A stretch of DNA of 64,000 nucleotides, from the NCBI GenBank assembly GCA_037157565.1, contig JAZHRO010000055.1:46097001-46161000 (forward strand). The letters are read 5' to 3'. The notes under the pieces are model-generated. The model did not search any database. It was not told the origin of the DNA and was given only the letters and a program-made list of their open reading frames with translations. This DNA is from Thalassia testudinum (Eukaryota > Streptophyta > Magnoliopsida > Alismatales > Hydrocharitaceae). How positions within the stretch are numbered: the first letter of the stretch is position 1; every line of letters begins with the position of its first letter. Positions 1 to 11,426 of this stretch are shown in pieces. A program made the position numbers and the translations under genes.

Positions 1-1230
1 ACAATAAAGCGGCCGATCTATTTAGATTTTAATTTGCCAGGAAAAGACGTAATCTCGCATCGAAAAGCCAAACACTTTGATTAACGTCAAAGTGTTTCTA
101 AACAATATATTTATTGCAAAATTTCTTTGTTCGGTCTTTATAAATCCTCGCATTTTCATAGGAAAAATTATGAAATTCTTCCAATTCAGTTAATTGTAAT
201 TTTCTATGGATATCGACATCAGATAAATCCATGTTGAGTTATTTTATTGCCCAAAAAGCCCTATGTTCTAGCTCTACCGGGAGATGGCATGCCTTCTCAA
301 AAATCAGACGAAAGGGAGACATGCCGAGTGGGATTTTAAAAGCGGTACGGTAGGCCCATAAAGCATTGTCCAATTTGGTGGACCAATCTTTACAGTCAGG
401 CCTGACCGTCTTTTGTAAAATATTTTTAATTTCCCGGTTAGAAATTTCAGCCTGGCCATTTGTTTAGGGGTGATAAGGTGTGGAAATTTTATGATTAACC
501 CCATATTTAGAAAGAAGGTGACGGAATTGTGAGTGGGTGAAATGTGAGCCTCCGTCACTGATAATGGCTTTTGGTATGCTGAATCTTGAGAAAATATTTT
601 TCTTAAGAAATTTGACAACCGCATGGTGATCACTAGTGCGGGTGGGTATTGCGTCTATCAATTTAGAAACATAGTCGACTGCGACTAATATATATAAATA
701 CCCACCAGAGTCAATGAACGGTCCCATGAAGTCGATGCCCCAAACTTCAAAAATTTCAACCTCTAAAATAGGATTAAGGGGCATCATATCCTTCCGAGTC
801 ATGTTGCCGATGCTCTGGCAATGCACATAGGATCGAACAAAGTCACGAGCATCTTTGTGTAAGCTGGGCCAATAAAATCCCGCATTAAGGATTTTAGTTG
901 CAATTTTCTTGCCCGAAAAGTGTTCGCCACAGGCCATTGAGTGACAATGTGTCAAATATCATGGATTTCAGAATCGGGTACACATCGTCGAATGACCTGA
1001 TTGGCATAAATGCAGAAAAGGTTGGGCTCCTCCCAAAAATAATATTTAATATCAACAAAGAACTTATCCTGTTTTGTTTTTGGCCAATCAGTGGGGATTC
1101 GTTCTGTTGCTAAGTACTTTGCTATGGGCGTAAACCAAGGGAGGGTTGTAGTAGCTAAAATTTCATCAGGGAACTGATCTAGCGGGGTCATTATGTCATT
1201 CGTCATAAGACGAGAGAGATGGTCGGCCAC
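1..1230 (-). pseudogene. TE1 integrase (broken, C-terminus at window edge)
   Basis: Integrase would join element DNA to the host chromosome. The zinc-binding region is visible (HCHSMACGEHF, then CQSIGN), followed by the catalytic core with the first Asp in WGIDFMGPF and the second in IISDGGSHF. The region with the catalytic Glu (NGQAE) follows an in-frame stop near 475. Further in-frame stops occur in the C-terminal third. Frames at 464-955 and 952-1230 together cover the N-terminal half. The motifs match TE3 integrase closely, so both belong to one family. Dead as a protein source. Confidence 0.85.
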
Positions 1231-2640
1231 TACATTGTGCGATCCCGCCTTATCCTTGATTTCCAGGTCAAATTCCTAGAGCAGTAGAATCCAATAGATA
1301 AAGTGGGGTTTCACATCTTTCTTTATCAGCAAATATTTAATTGCTGAGTGGTCGGTATATACAGTGACATGTGACCCGAACAAATAAGATCTAAATTTTT
1401 CTAGAGCAAATACAATGGAAAGAAGTTCCTTTTCAGTAACCGTGTAATTCCATTATGCATCATCAAGAGTTTTTCTTGCATAATAGATCACAACGGGCTT
1501 CTTGCCAATTCTTTGCCCTAGAACGGCCCCTACAGCAAAATCTGAGGCATTTGTCATTAATTCAAAGGGACTATTCCAATCAGGTCCCTGCAATATTGTT
1601 TCCTCAGTAACCTCCTTCTTCAACCTCAAAAAAATCTATAGGCACTTATCATTAAAATCAAATGGCAGGTCTTTAGTAGGAAGCTGACTTAAGGGCTTGG
1701 AGATTTGGGAGAAATTTTGTATAAATCGACAATAGAAACCCACATGACCCAAAAATGATCTGATCTGTTTGACAGTAGTGGGCGGTGGGAGCTTAGATAT
1801 AGCATCTATTTTTGCTTTATCTAGCGTGATTCCTTGTTTTGAAATAACATGGCCCAAGACAATACCTTCCTGCACCATGAAATGACTTTTTTCCCAACTG
1901 AGGACCAGATTGACTTTTATGCATTTTTGGAGAGTTCTTTGAAGGTTTTTGAGACAGTGGTCAAAAGAATCTCCAAAAACATAGAAGTCATCCAATAAAG
2001 ACTTCTAAACATCACCTACCAGGTCTGAAAAAATTGCAAGCGTACACCTTTGAAAAGTCGCAAGTGCATTGCAAAGACCAAAGGGCATCCTTTGGAAAGC
2101 AAAGGTTCCGAAGGGGCAGGCGAAAGTTGTTTTGTCCTGGTCCTTAGGATGAACCTCTACCTGATTATAGCCAGAATAACCATCTAGAAAACAGTAAAAA
2201 GCCCGTATGGCTAACCGCTCCAAGATTTGATCAATAAAGGGGAGCAGAAAATGGTCCTTTTTGGTGGCGGTGTTTAATTTTCGGTAATCAATACTCACGC
2301 ACCAAGAAGAGGCGGTTCAAGTGGCTACATTCTCCACATTATCATTAGTGACAATTGTTAGTCAAGCCTTTTTGGGTACAACTTGTGTTGGACTAACCCA
2401 GGAGCTGTCAGAAATGGGGTAGATGATATCAGCATCCAGCCACTTAATAATCTCTTTTTTTACCACCTCCTGCATAATAGGGTTCAAGTGCCTTTGTGGT
2501 TGGCAGGAGGGGCGAGAATCGTCCTGTAAATATATACGATGTGTACAACAGGACGGATAAATACCCTTAAGATCAGAAAGGGTCCATCCAATAGCTTTTC
2601 GATATTTACTCAAAACCTGGAGAAGCTTTTACTCTTGTGC
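1231..2640 (-). pseudogene. TE1 reverse transcriptase and RNase H (broken)
   Basis: RT and RNase H copy the element RNA into DNA. Recognisable RT blocks in order are [45 protein letters not shown] and the catalytic box, here LDDFYVFGD where relatives read FMDDF. RNase H follows with [23 protein letters not shown] and [10 protein letters not shown], so its acidic residues are kept. A stop codon lies just before the catalytic box near 2007 and more lie in RNase H, so no full protein is possible. Confidence 0.85.
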
Positions 2641-2879
2641 CCCGATAAGTCCAAAATTTATAATCAGGGGCAGGGTTTGATTAGGACCCAGGAAGACATA
2701 TTTAAGGGAGTCGGGAAAAGGTTTTAATTCCAATTGTGGGCCCGCCTCCAAAAGAGTTTCTGCTTTGTGGGTTAGTGGTGAGGTGAGAGTGAAAGGGTCA
2801 GCTGGAAGGTTAGCTGGACGTGTGGAAGGGTGAGAAGAAGTGGAATGTTCAGGAACCGTATTGATGGCAAAACAGGAAC

Positions 2880-3378
2880 CTAAATGGGAAATCTATGAGG
2901 TTTCCTCCACAATGTTTTCCATTTATGAATCCGAATCATCAAAGAAATCTGGTTCTTGGAATCGCCTAGAAGCTTGAAAAATGTCTAGGGTTACAGATTC
3001 ACCGTCACACATGATCTTCATCTTTCCAAAATCACAATCAATATTTGCACGGGCAGTGGCTAAGAATGGTCTTCCAAGAATAAAGGGGGAAAACTTTAGT
3101 GTTTCTGGTACCTCTATGTCCAGGACTAAAAGGTCTACTGCGAATAGACAATCTTTCACCCGGATAAGAACATCCTCAACAATTCCCCTTGGTTTAATTG
3201 TAGATCGGTCGGCTAATTGGAGAGTAACCTCAGCAGGCTTTAATTCACCGATCTTAAATTCCTCAAAAACAACTGTGGGGATAAGATTAATTGAGGCACC
3301 AAGATCCAACAAAGCGTGATCAAATGAGGTATCATTAATGATAACTTGAATTAGGGGGCATCGGGATCTTTTCTCTTA
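2880..3378 (-). pseudogene. TE1 aspartic protease domain
   Basis: Retropepsin-type domain that would cleave the gag-pol polyprotein. The active-site motif reads LDLGASINLIP, with its Asp kept, and the second conserved block is ILGRPFLATARANI. An open stretch of 129 codons (2923-3312) covers the core. It lies between gag and RT, as in Athila elements. The reading frame is not continuous with gag or RT, so it cannot be made as part of a polyprotein. Confidence 0.8.
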
Positions 3379-3419
3379 AGAGGCAGTCGACTCTACACAA
3401 CTGAGCTGACTGTCTCTAG

Positions 3420-5470
3420 AAGGATCACCTTTCCTAAATTTCTGGGCTGCCTTTTCAGAGTACATAAATCTTTTAGGAATTTTGCATAGGTAGGGATGTA
3501 TTTAATGCCATCTAGGAGAGGGATATTAATTTCTACTTGCCCAAATAAATCCATTAATTCCTTCTTAGTGGGCTTGGATTTCTTCTTTTTCTTATTTGAA
3601 GAGTGGAGGGCTTGTAGGAATGGAGCAAGGTTTCCCTGTTTTGCATTAATTGGTTCCTGAACAATATGAGGGGGAGATGGGGAAGAGTTAATCTATGTTT
3701 CATTAAAGCAGGTTTCTTTAAAAGGGAGGGGATTGTGAGTGGTTTTCCCATTCGTCAAAGTAACTGCATTTGCAGTCTAGTTGTTTCTAGGATGAGGACG
3801 GGAAGCCTGACTGTTATTGAAACCTGGTGGATGCTGAGGTGCTGGTTGAATGGGTTGACTGGGATATCCACCTTGGAATTGATTCCTTTGATTATTTGTG
3901 TTGGGCATGGGTTGGGAAGGTAAATTCCCAATAGGTCAATGATCAGGAGTAACCTTAACTTGGTGTTGCAAGTTGGTAATCATGCGGGTTACTTCTGTCA
4001 TTTGAGTCTGCATTCCATGTAGAGTTTTCATGGCCTGATTATTAATATTGTCCTAGGATGGTCCAGGTTGATACATAGGTTGCCCATAATTCCCGAAATA
4101 GTTTTATTTGGGAAAAGGAATCAGGTTCAGGTTTTTCCAGGAGTGATTCAGGTTAGTCCTCCAGTTTTGATTGGAATTGTTGGAGGGGTTTCTAAATTGC
4201 TCCTAGAGAGCATAAGTATTTTTCGAGGTGGGATCAAAAATATTTTGACCAAAATTCCTAGTCAAATTCTGCGGGAAATCAGCTAGAAATTGTTGTCCAG
4301 CAGATGTGGCATCAATGTTGTGTAGATTTTTTACTCAGAGAACGTGTGGGGGGTTAGTGTGTGGAGAGTGAACATGTGGAGCTTGTTTATTTATGAGCTT
4401 TTCTTCCATTTTCTTTTGGTGAATTTGCATCTGGTCCAATCGTTGAGCTAACATATATTGATCATCTTGATTGACTGGAACAGAGGTGGATTTGGAGTCA
4501 ATTTCATGGACTCCGTGTCTGGGGTTTTGTGATCTGCCAAAAGTGTCCATTGAAGTCATGTTAAATGAGTTTTCACTCATTTCTTCAAAGAGGAGATAGG
4601 CACTTTCGGCGTCTTTGTTAAGAAAATTGCCCCCACATGAGGTATCCACAAATCATTTCAATTGATCTTCTACTCCATCTAGAAGATCTGCACTAACTGC
4701 CATTGTGGAATTTCATGGTGGGGACAACTTCTTAGAAGTTCCTGAAATCTTTCCCAGGCTTAGTGGAGGGGTTCACCAATTTTCTGTTGAAAGGTCATTA
4801 TGGATCTTCTTAATGCATTCGTTCGACCGATCGAAAAAATTTTTTTTAGAAAAGCACCTTTTAATTGGGGCCAGGTGGTAATAGGGCACCCAACCGTTCT
4901 AAACCAATGAGATGCTTTGTCTTTAAGAGAGAGAGGAAAAAGTCTCATTAACCATATCTCTTCCTGCACATTGTGGGAACAAGTGGTTTGAGCAAGGACA
5001 GTTAATTCCTCGAGATGACAAAAAAGGTCCTCTCTTGGAAGACTATGAAAATGTTTAATAAAGTTTAGAATGGCTAGTTTGATCTTGAAATCCCCTTGTG
5101 GTATGACCACCCCTGGTCTTTTCTTATAATTGGAAGGATAAGAGAAATCCTTAAGAGGAATGATAGGCTATTGGTGCGGTGGTGGATTTTGTCCTTGGTT
5201 AGCAAGGTTCGTGACAGTCCTAGCTAAATCTTCTTCATTTTGTTGCAGTTGAACCAAATGGTCGACCATTAATGCAAAGGGATTTGGATTTTGAGTTATA
5301 ATTGGAGGGCCACCTGGCCCTGTTGGTATTTCTAGTTGCTCCAAGTTAGGAAGGTGAGGGAGGGTGAAGTCAGCTTGTAGGTCGACTAACGGGTTAGAAG
5401 TGGAAGCAGAATTTTTTTGTCGGCTTCCTGGATTTTCCATTTTTTTAGAAGAGGAGGGGGAAGAAAACAA
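3420..5470 (-). pseudogene. TE1 gag (broken)
   Basis: Capsid-type protein that would package element RNA. The start region (MFSSPSSSKKMENPGSRQKN) opens at 5470. The retrotransposon gag core is seen at 4760-5110 (PREDLFCHLEELTVLAQTT, SLKDKASHWFRTV, TWPQLKGAFLKKIF). A later segment is at 4335-4649 (EEMSENSFNMTSMDTFGR). Several stops and frameshifts separate these pieces. The same blocks occur in TE3 gag in a longer open frame, which confirms the assignment. Confidence 0.8.
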
Positions 5471-7112
5471 TGAATTCTGCTGCAGGGGGCGAAATCAGAT
5501 GGTCCCACAAGGTGTGGTTTTTGGGACCGTCGCCCGTGCATGCACTGTTTGGGAAGAATTGGAGGGGAGGAGAAGAGAAAGAGATGAGAGAAAGTGTGCA
5601 ATTCCAACAAACAAAGCTAGACCTAACTTAAGTGTGACTCCCGAACAATAAACTTAAAACTTGGTCTACATAGGAAATAAGTATTCAATAGTGAATACTC
5701 GTTCTATCAACAAATCTAGCCAAGTTGCTTAAGGGAGGTTTGGGCCCAAACATTTCCCAGGGAAAACCGCAGGTGCTTGTATAAATCCGCGCCTGGTCAT
5801 TTAACATGGCCCCTCAGCCTGAACACCACATATAGATGAAAGAATTGGTACTAACTAAAGAGAACTTAAGACCTATATAGCAAGACTAAGTTGATTAAGC
5901 CTTAGGGGTCAAGTTGCTACGGATTTTAGTTAGGTCTAAGATACTATACTGCACACGGAATGTGGAGGGCAATAATTGGGTTGTTGCCAGTTATTTCAAT
6001 TTTTTTTGTGTGTGTGCAAGAATTGGAAAGTGGTTCCAATGAAAAGCAAGTTGTCACACAATTTTTTTGTATTTATGTTTTTTAGGAATCAATTTAACTG
6101 AATGTGTTTTAGGGTTATTCTTTTTTTAAATGTTCAAACAAGTTTGAAACTCCACAATCAAAGGAGAAATAAGTTGTATGGGTGATGGTATATTTCCTTT
6201 ATATTGTGGGACTAAAAAGCAGAAAAGAAACCGTAATTGGATTTGAACCATAATACAGAAAATTACTACCAATGAATTCTTTTTAGGCTTCCGAATAGGT
6301 AGTGGTCCAAACAATGCAACCAACACCACTACCTTATGTAAAATCAAACAAGGATTCTAGAAAAGATTTTTGTAAGAGTTTAGGCATTTTTTTGATAATT
6401 GTTGTAAATTTTTATGTGTACTGGTGACAAAGTTTAGAAATGATACCCATGGGTATTTTGGACTTTTCAGATTTAGCACTGACCTTAGAAAATTTTGTTG
6501 ATTTTATATGATGTGCAAAATTTCACAAGGAGAAAGCTAAATTTCACAAAAATTGGATGAGTATAAAAATTGTAAAAATTCACGGACAGTAGCAAAATAA
6601 GAAGATTAGAGGGTGTAAACCTTTGCAGTCCTCGAATTTCAAAAAATTAAATACAAAGTCAATTGATTTGAAATTTGTAACAGATGTTCCCAACTCAATT
6701 TGGAATCACTGTATGAGATTTTGTAATTTTAGGAGGCCTATGGTGTTAGGAATTGATTTTTCAATTCCGGATGGAAATCTGAACCCAAAAAATAGAACAC
6801 CAATACTTGCAATAGAGTGGTGTTAATGAAACATTCAAGCAAACAATGAATTTTATGGGCACCACTCCACTTAATTAAAGTGTTTAGGGTCCTGAAAGCC
6901 AAGTTTAATATTTTTTTGGTAGTCTTTTAGCCTAACTGTGACAAGAAAGGGGAACCAACCTGAATTCCACAGGAGGAAAAGGAACTTTGAGCTCTCGCTT
7001 CCAGATTCTCGCTTTCTTCCTTCAATAGTTCCTACATACACAAAAGAAAAGAAAGAGGAGGGGTTGAGATCCACTTCAAGTAAGAGAAAAATGACTAATG
7101 CAAAGGAGTGTC
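5471..7112 (-). other. TE1 5' leader (noncoding)
   Basis: About 1.6 kb between primer site and gag, AT-rich and without a credible gene. It matches the TE3 leader (13711-15361) in opposite orientation, for example the block around 5940-6130 against 14690-14880. The small open frames here are not conserved in length between the two copies and look accidental. Confidence 0.7.
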
Positions 7113-7130
7113 TCCCCGGCAACGGCGCCC
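7113..7130 (-). promoter_or_regulatory. TE1 primer binding site for tRNA-Asp
   Basis: On the plus strand this reads TCCCCGGCAACGGCGCCC, which differs only at the last base from the 3' end of plant tRNA-Asp (known to end ...CCCCGGCAACGGCGCCA). It lies 5 bases inside the LTR end at 7136. Minus-strand DNA synthesis would start here. Confidence 0.9.
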
Positions 7131-8030
7131 AAAAGTGATGCAAAAAGTCACGATTTATAAAAGCGGGTTTTAATGTCGTTGTAACACGCGAATTCGCATA
7201 CGCTTTTAAATTTATATCCTTGATAGGGGAGTAGCTAGGGTCATCCAAGGAGGCCAAATGTTTGCAAATTAATTCTCTTTCTTACAAAATAGATCCCAAC
7301 TTTCTTTCTGGTATTTTAAAAATGTAATTTTTTTTGTTTTGAAAAGACGAGGGCAAAATGCGAATTGTGGCGGAAAGTACTAACACCTATAACTACTTAA
7401 CTAAGACTTAAGAGATAGATATATCCTCCTCCTTATCTCACTATAGGCAAGTGGAGGCCTAGAGTAAATAGGAAGAAGAGGTGAAACAAGTGCTAGAACA
7501 AAAGCAACAATTGCAATAGAAAGTAAAAAGAAGGCAATTTGATTAACTAGAATTCGTGTTCTTTTCCAAGACAAGTAGAGGAATGCTTCTACTAGAAATG
7601 AAGAAATCTAAAAGCAATAAAAGAAACACAAATCCTCTTGCAAAATTTGGTGAAGAAGGGTGTCTTCTTTCTCCAAGCCTAGCTACTCCTTGGCTTGAAA
7701 AGAGTGCCTCCTTCTCCTTCCTTGAGAGCTCCTCCAATGTGGATGCTACCACCTTCAATGCTCTCCTCCAAGGGGTAGGTGTGCACCACCCTCAAAAGCT
7801 CCTCCAAGGTGGCATGGACCACCTTCAAGATCTTCTCCAAAGATCTTTCTTGCCTGGCTTCTCCTTTGGCTAGTGTGGCTCAAGAGAGAAGGGAAGAGGG
7901 GAAGGCACCAAAGGGACAGAATATCCCCTTAATCTTCTTCTTCTTCTTCTCTCTTGGGCATGGGATCTGGGTAGAATATGAGAGTGAATTTGCTAGCCAA
8001 GGATGGTTTGAATGATGGTGGGTAGTGGTC

Positions 8031-8040
8031 TTTTTATAAG
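8031..8040 (-). promoter_or_regulatory. TATA box of TE1 LTR
   Basis: The minus strand reads CTTATAAAAA. The TE3 LTRs have the equivalent CTATAAAAAG at the same place, after a conserved CCTCATCCTACC. It is the likely core promoter for the element transcript. Confidence 0.7.
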
Positions 8041-8469
8041 GTAGGATGAGGGGTTAAGGTGCCTCTTGAAATGGAGGGCTAAGATGGGAGGATGGAGGTA
8101 GTTAGATGATCCTAGGGTTAAGGATGATTGGTGCCACCTAAGGGGTGTAAGGGCGGTAGTTAGGGTTGGTCAAGAGGCACCTAAAAGTGGCACCAACTAT
8201 GGAAAGGTGCCATGGGTTGGCGCCAACTTTGAGGCTTCTAGAAGGTGGGATTATGTGGGGGGTGGAGATGGGTTTAAGGGGAGATGTGTGGTGGAGATGA
8301 AGGGGATTTTTGGAGGGAAAAGTGGTGCCAACAAGGGGTTAGTTAGGGTGGTTTTGGTGCCACTTTTAGGTTCCTTTTGGAAGTGGTGGGTTGGCTAGGT
8401 TGGCGCCAAGTAGGGTTAGTATATGTGGAGCTTAGGTGGATCTAGTTAGGTAGGATTTTTGGGTGGTAC

Positions 8470-9190
8470 AAGCTAAGGAAGCTGGAGCATAGCTAAGCTA
8501 AGCTATGCTAAGCTAAGGTAAGCTATCTTAGCTAATGGTGGAGTAGAGGAGGAGGTGTTGGAGCTAGGGTTTGGAGGGAGGAGCTGGTTCTAAAGAGTCT
8601 GGAGCTGAAGTGGAGCTGGTAGCTGCTGAAGTGGTCAACATGGGGCTACTCCAGTTGGCTTAACTTGCTAGTTCTTTGCTAGCTACTAAGCCAAGCTAAA
8701 GTGGGCTGGCTTCTGTTTAATGGAGCTGAGGTGAGCTGGGTCTGGTGCTCCAAGGTAGGATTGAGCTGGTTGAGACAGCTAAGGTAGCTTTGCTCAATTA
8801 GCTTGAGATAAGCTGGGTCTACAGGAGCTAGACTTGAGCTTCCTAAGCTGGGATGAGTTCTTCTTCAGCTGGCTAGAGTTGAGTGGAGCTGGATGCAGCT
8901 GGATCTGAGCTGGGGTGAACTCCAGTCAACTCAGCTGAGCAAGCTAGAGCACCTTGTGGACTAGTGGGAGCTAAAATGAGCTAGACTCAACTAGGTTGAG
9001 CTGGATCTAAGTTGACTTGAGCTAGGGTGAGCTAAGATGAACTCTCTTGAGCTACTATTCAGCTGAGATTAGCTGAATGGAGCTGGGATGAGCTAACCCT
9101 AGTTCAAGTGAGCTAGGTTCCAGCTATGGTGAGCTGGATCAAGCTGAGTTCCAGCTAGTCTGAGCTCCACCTTCAGCATTTTCCTTCTTG
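8470..9190 (-). repeat. AGCT-rich tract in TE1 LTR U3
   Basis: About 0.7 kb in which GAGCT / AGCT recurs roughly every 10-12 bases with varying spacers. The same tract occurs in both TE3 LTRs in the opposite orientation. It is not a simple tandem repeat, since only the tetranucleotide and its rough spacing are kept. Confidence 0.8.
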
Positions 9191-9388
9191 AGTGCTAGGG
9201 TTTCAGGGATCTGTATATCTGTTCATCCCTAACACTCACGGAAACACATTAAAACAACAAAAGAAAATGCAATGCATGCCTAACCTAGTTAATGCCTAAA
9301 TGCAGCCCAAAAACCTCTTTGCTAAGTAAAATCCTAAGAGCTAGGTTTGTTTTAATTCATAAGAATGTTGATAAACTGGTGTTTATTA

Positions 9389-10134
9389 CGTCCATGCTTC
9401 AGCTTATGCAACAAATGAAGACATCCATGGATAATTTGCAATCTGGGTTAGTTGCAAACACCCAACAACCTGGATCCCTACCATCTCTACCCGTACCCAA
9501 CACGCGTAATGTGCAAAATTTGGGCAATAGAGCCCAAGGGTACGGGAATTAAAGGGACCCACACGCACATGCTCATGTGGTTGAGTAGTATCCCTCTTCT
9601 TCTTCCTCTGGTTACATGACCAGCCAAGGCCCTCCAATCTTCACTAATCCACCTGAAGACCCAAACCTTTGTGCCTCTACAAACTCTGTCACTTTGAGAA
9701 GGAGGAAGCAAACCCAGAACCCTTAATTACCTTCTAGAAGTCAAAATCCTAGGGAGCTTGAGAAAGAGGAGGAGGTTGAAGAAGACAATAAGGCCCAGGG
9801 ATCGGAAATTGAAAATTCCACCCATATCCCTTTCCCTGAGGCCCTATGAAAAACCAACATGAAGAAAGCCCTAGACAACAACGAGGAGCTTTTGAATTTA
9901 CTCAAGAGTGTACAGATCAATATTCCGCTCCTTGATGCTATTAGGCACATCCCGGCTTACGCTAAATTCTTGAAAGAAGTGTGTACCCAAAAGCATAAGC
10001 CGAAAGAACCCACTCTGAGGAAGGTGATTCTCTCTAAGCATGCAAGTTCTGTGATCCTGCATTACCTTCCTCAAAAAAAGGAAAGATCCAGGTACCCCCT
10101 TGATCCCATGCATTATTGGGGAATACACTTTTGA
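9389..10134 (+). pseudogene. TE2 gag C-terminus and protease linker (broken)
   Basis: Starts inside gag at the TE1 junction. It contains SVTLRRRK near 9690 (compare NVVTLRNGK in TE3) and then the conserved linker QINIPLLDAIRHIPAYAKF at about 9919-9975, a hallmark seen also in TE3 (EINIPLLDAIKYIPADAKF). Stops at about 9550, 9726 and 9849 break it. No zinc knuckle is evident. Confidence 0.75.
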
Positions 10135-10600
10135 TAGGGCACTATTGAAACTAGGTGCATCCATCAACCTAATCCCAACTTCTATTTATGAGAGGTTTGG
10201 GTTAGGTGGACTCAGGCCAACCTCAGTAATGCTACAATTAGCGGACCGATCGGTCACCACATTGACAGGCGTTATTGAGGATGTAATTGTCAAGGTCAAG
10301 GATTTCTATTTTCTTGTAAATTTCCTCGTAATTGACATGGATGTACCTAATGATTTGAGGAACACACCCATCATTCTGGGGCGTCCGTTCCTAGGTACCG
10401 CCAAGGCCAACATAAACTGTGAATGCGGTAGTATGGAGATTGCCTTTGGGGATAAGAAATTAACTCTAGATATTTTTAAGGTGATAAGAGGATTTGAGGA
10501 TTATGGATTCATTGAGGAACTCGAGGATCAGGATCTTGAGACATGTATGACAATCAATGTAATTGAGGACTCCATTAGCTTTACTGAAACCAACCCGTAA
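10100..10600 (+). pseudogene. TE2 aspartic protease with lost catalytic Asp
   Basis: Open frame of 166 codons covering the whole retropepsin-like domain, with LGASINLIP, QLADRS, GVIEDVIVKVKDF and IILGRPFLGTAKANI. The position that should be the catalytic Asp of D-L-G-A-S is Lys (LLKLGAS), so it could not cleave. It ends before the RT segment in a proline-rich linker. The long open frame despite a dead active site suggests point decay rather than indels here. Confidence 0.8.
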
Positions 10601-10747
10601 CCCTCCTCCGTGGTAGACCTACCACATCTCGAAGAGGCTGTTGATTTTGTTCATTCCTAGCCCCTTCCACTGGATCATCCTAATGAATCTTCGTCAGCAT
10701 CCTCCCTTCCTTCTATTCTAAACCCACCCCAGCTAGAATTAAAACCA

Positions 10748-11426
10748 TTGCCTAAAAATTTGAAATATGAGTTCTTAGGGCATGAAAACATGCTCCCTGT
10801 GATTATTAGTGCTGATTTGACTAAGGAGCAAGAATTGATGTTAATTAAGTTCCTTAAGAACAACCAGGAGGAAATTGGTTGGACCATCCACGACCTTAGG
10901 GGGATCGAGCCATCTTATTGTAATCATCATATTTTCATGGAAGATGGATCCCGCCCTTCTCACGAAATGCAAAGGAGACTAAACCCGAATATGCGAGAAG
11001 TGGTCAAGAAGGAGATAATCAAGTGGCTTGATGCTAGGATTATTTACCCAATCTCAGATAGTCCGTGGGTTAGCCCTATTCAAATTGTACCCAAGAAGGT
11101 AGCAATAACCATTACGACTAATGAGAAAGGGGAAACCATCACCACTCGTTCAGCTTGTGCTTGGAGAGTCTGTATTGACCATAGAAAGCTAAACACAGCC
11201 ACTAAAAAGGATCACTTTCCCTTGCCATTCATTGATCAAATCCTCGAAAGGTTAGCTGGGGAAAAATATTTTTGCTTCCTGGACGATTATTCAGGATATA
11301 ACTAAGTACCTATCCATCTCAAAGGCCAGGAAAAGAGAACTTTCACATGTCCCTACGGAACCTTTGCATTCCATAGAATGTCATTTGGGCTTTGCAATGC
11401 GCCTACAACTTTTTAAAGGTGCATGG
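10748..11426 (+). pseudogene. TE2 reverse transcriptase, N-terminal part
   Basis: Contains EEIGWTIHDLRGIEPSYC, the [20 protein letters not shown] block, [30 protein letters not shown] and FLDDYSGYN, then a stop near 11304. After it the frame continues with CPYGTFAFHRM and FGLCNAP, a second stop, and the TE3 insertion at 11426. The C-terminal half continues at 24672. Confidence 0.85.
11422..11426. repeat. TE3 target site duplication, left copy
   Basis: Reads CATGG. The right copy at 24667-24671 is CATGC. One mismatch remains, at the base touching the LTR. The original RT codons would have run through CATGC, as they do in homologous positions of TE1 and TE3. Confidence 0.8.

Larger units (their letters stand above)
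1..9388 (-). mobile_element. TE1: Athila-like Ty3/gypsy retrotransposon, truncated by window edge
   Basis: Read on the minus strand the order is LTR (9388 to 7136), tRNA-Asp primer site, leader, gag, protease, RT, RNase H, integrase, with integrase running off position 1. The 3' noncoding part and 3' LTR lie outside the window. Gene order, the long LTR, the tRNA-Asp primer site and the protease motif DLGAS fit the Athila lineage. The outer LTR end at 9388 abuts TE2 gag, so TE1 is inserted in TE2 in the opposite orientation. Every reading frame is broken by stops or frameshifts, so it is an old, dead copy. The target duplication cannot be checked because the other end is missing. Confidence 0.9.
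7136..9388 (-). repeat. TE1 5' LTR (2253 bp)
   Basis: On the minus strand it begins TAATAAACACC, corresponding to TGATAAACGCC in TE3, and ends GCATCA just before the primer site. It contains an AGCT-rich U3 tract (about 8470-9190), several TTGGCGCC / TTGGTGCC motifs, a TATA box at 8031-8040 and the U5 block near 7215-7262. Its length matches the two TE3 LTRs (2261 and 2273 bp). The first two bases are mutated from TG to TA. Confidence 0.88.
9389..11426 (+). mobile_element. TE2 left visible piece (gag end, protease, RT start)
   Basis: Plus-strand Athila-like element that starts abruptly in gag where TE1 is inserted and stops in RT where TE3 is inserted at 11426/11427. It resumes at 24667. The RT reading frame lines up across the TE3 insertion, once the duplicated CATGC is allowed for. 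Its 5' LTR and the start of gag must lie left of the window, beyond TE1. Confidence 0.9.

Noticed and set aside
7113..7130. tRNA-Asp gene
   Set aside because: Only the 3'-terminal 18 bases match, next to an LTR; this is a primer site. The same holds for 55545, 45565, 39611, 32274 and 13693.
6871..7257. 128-codon minus-strand frame across the TE1 LTR/primer-site boundary
   Set aside because: Runs through LTR end, primer site and leader; no motif, and not kept in TE3.
8470..9190. CRISPR-like array from the regular AGCT spacing
   Set aside because: Repeat is only 4-5 bases with variable spacers, in a plant LTR; nothing supports CRISPR.
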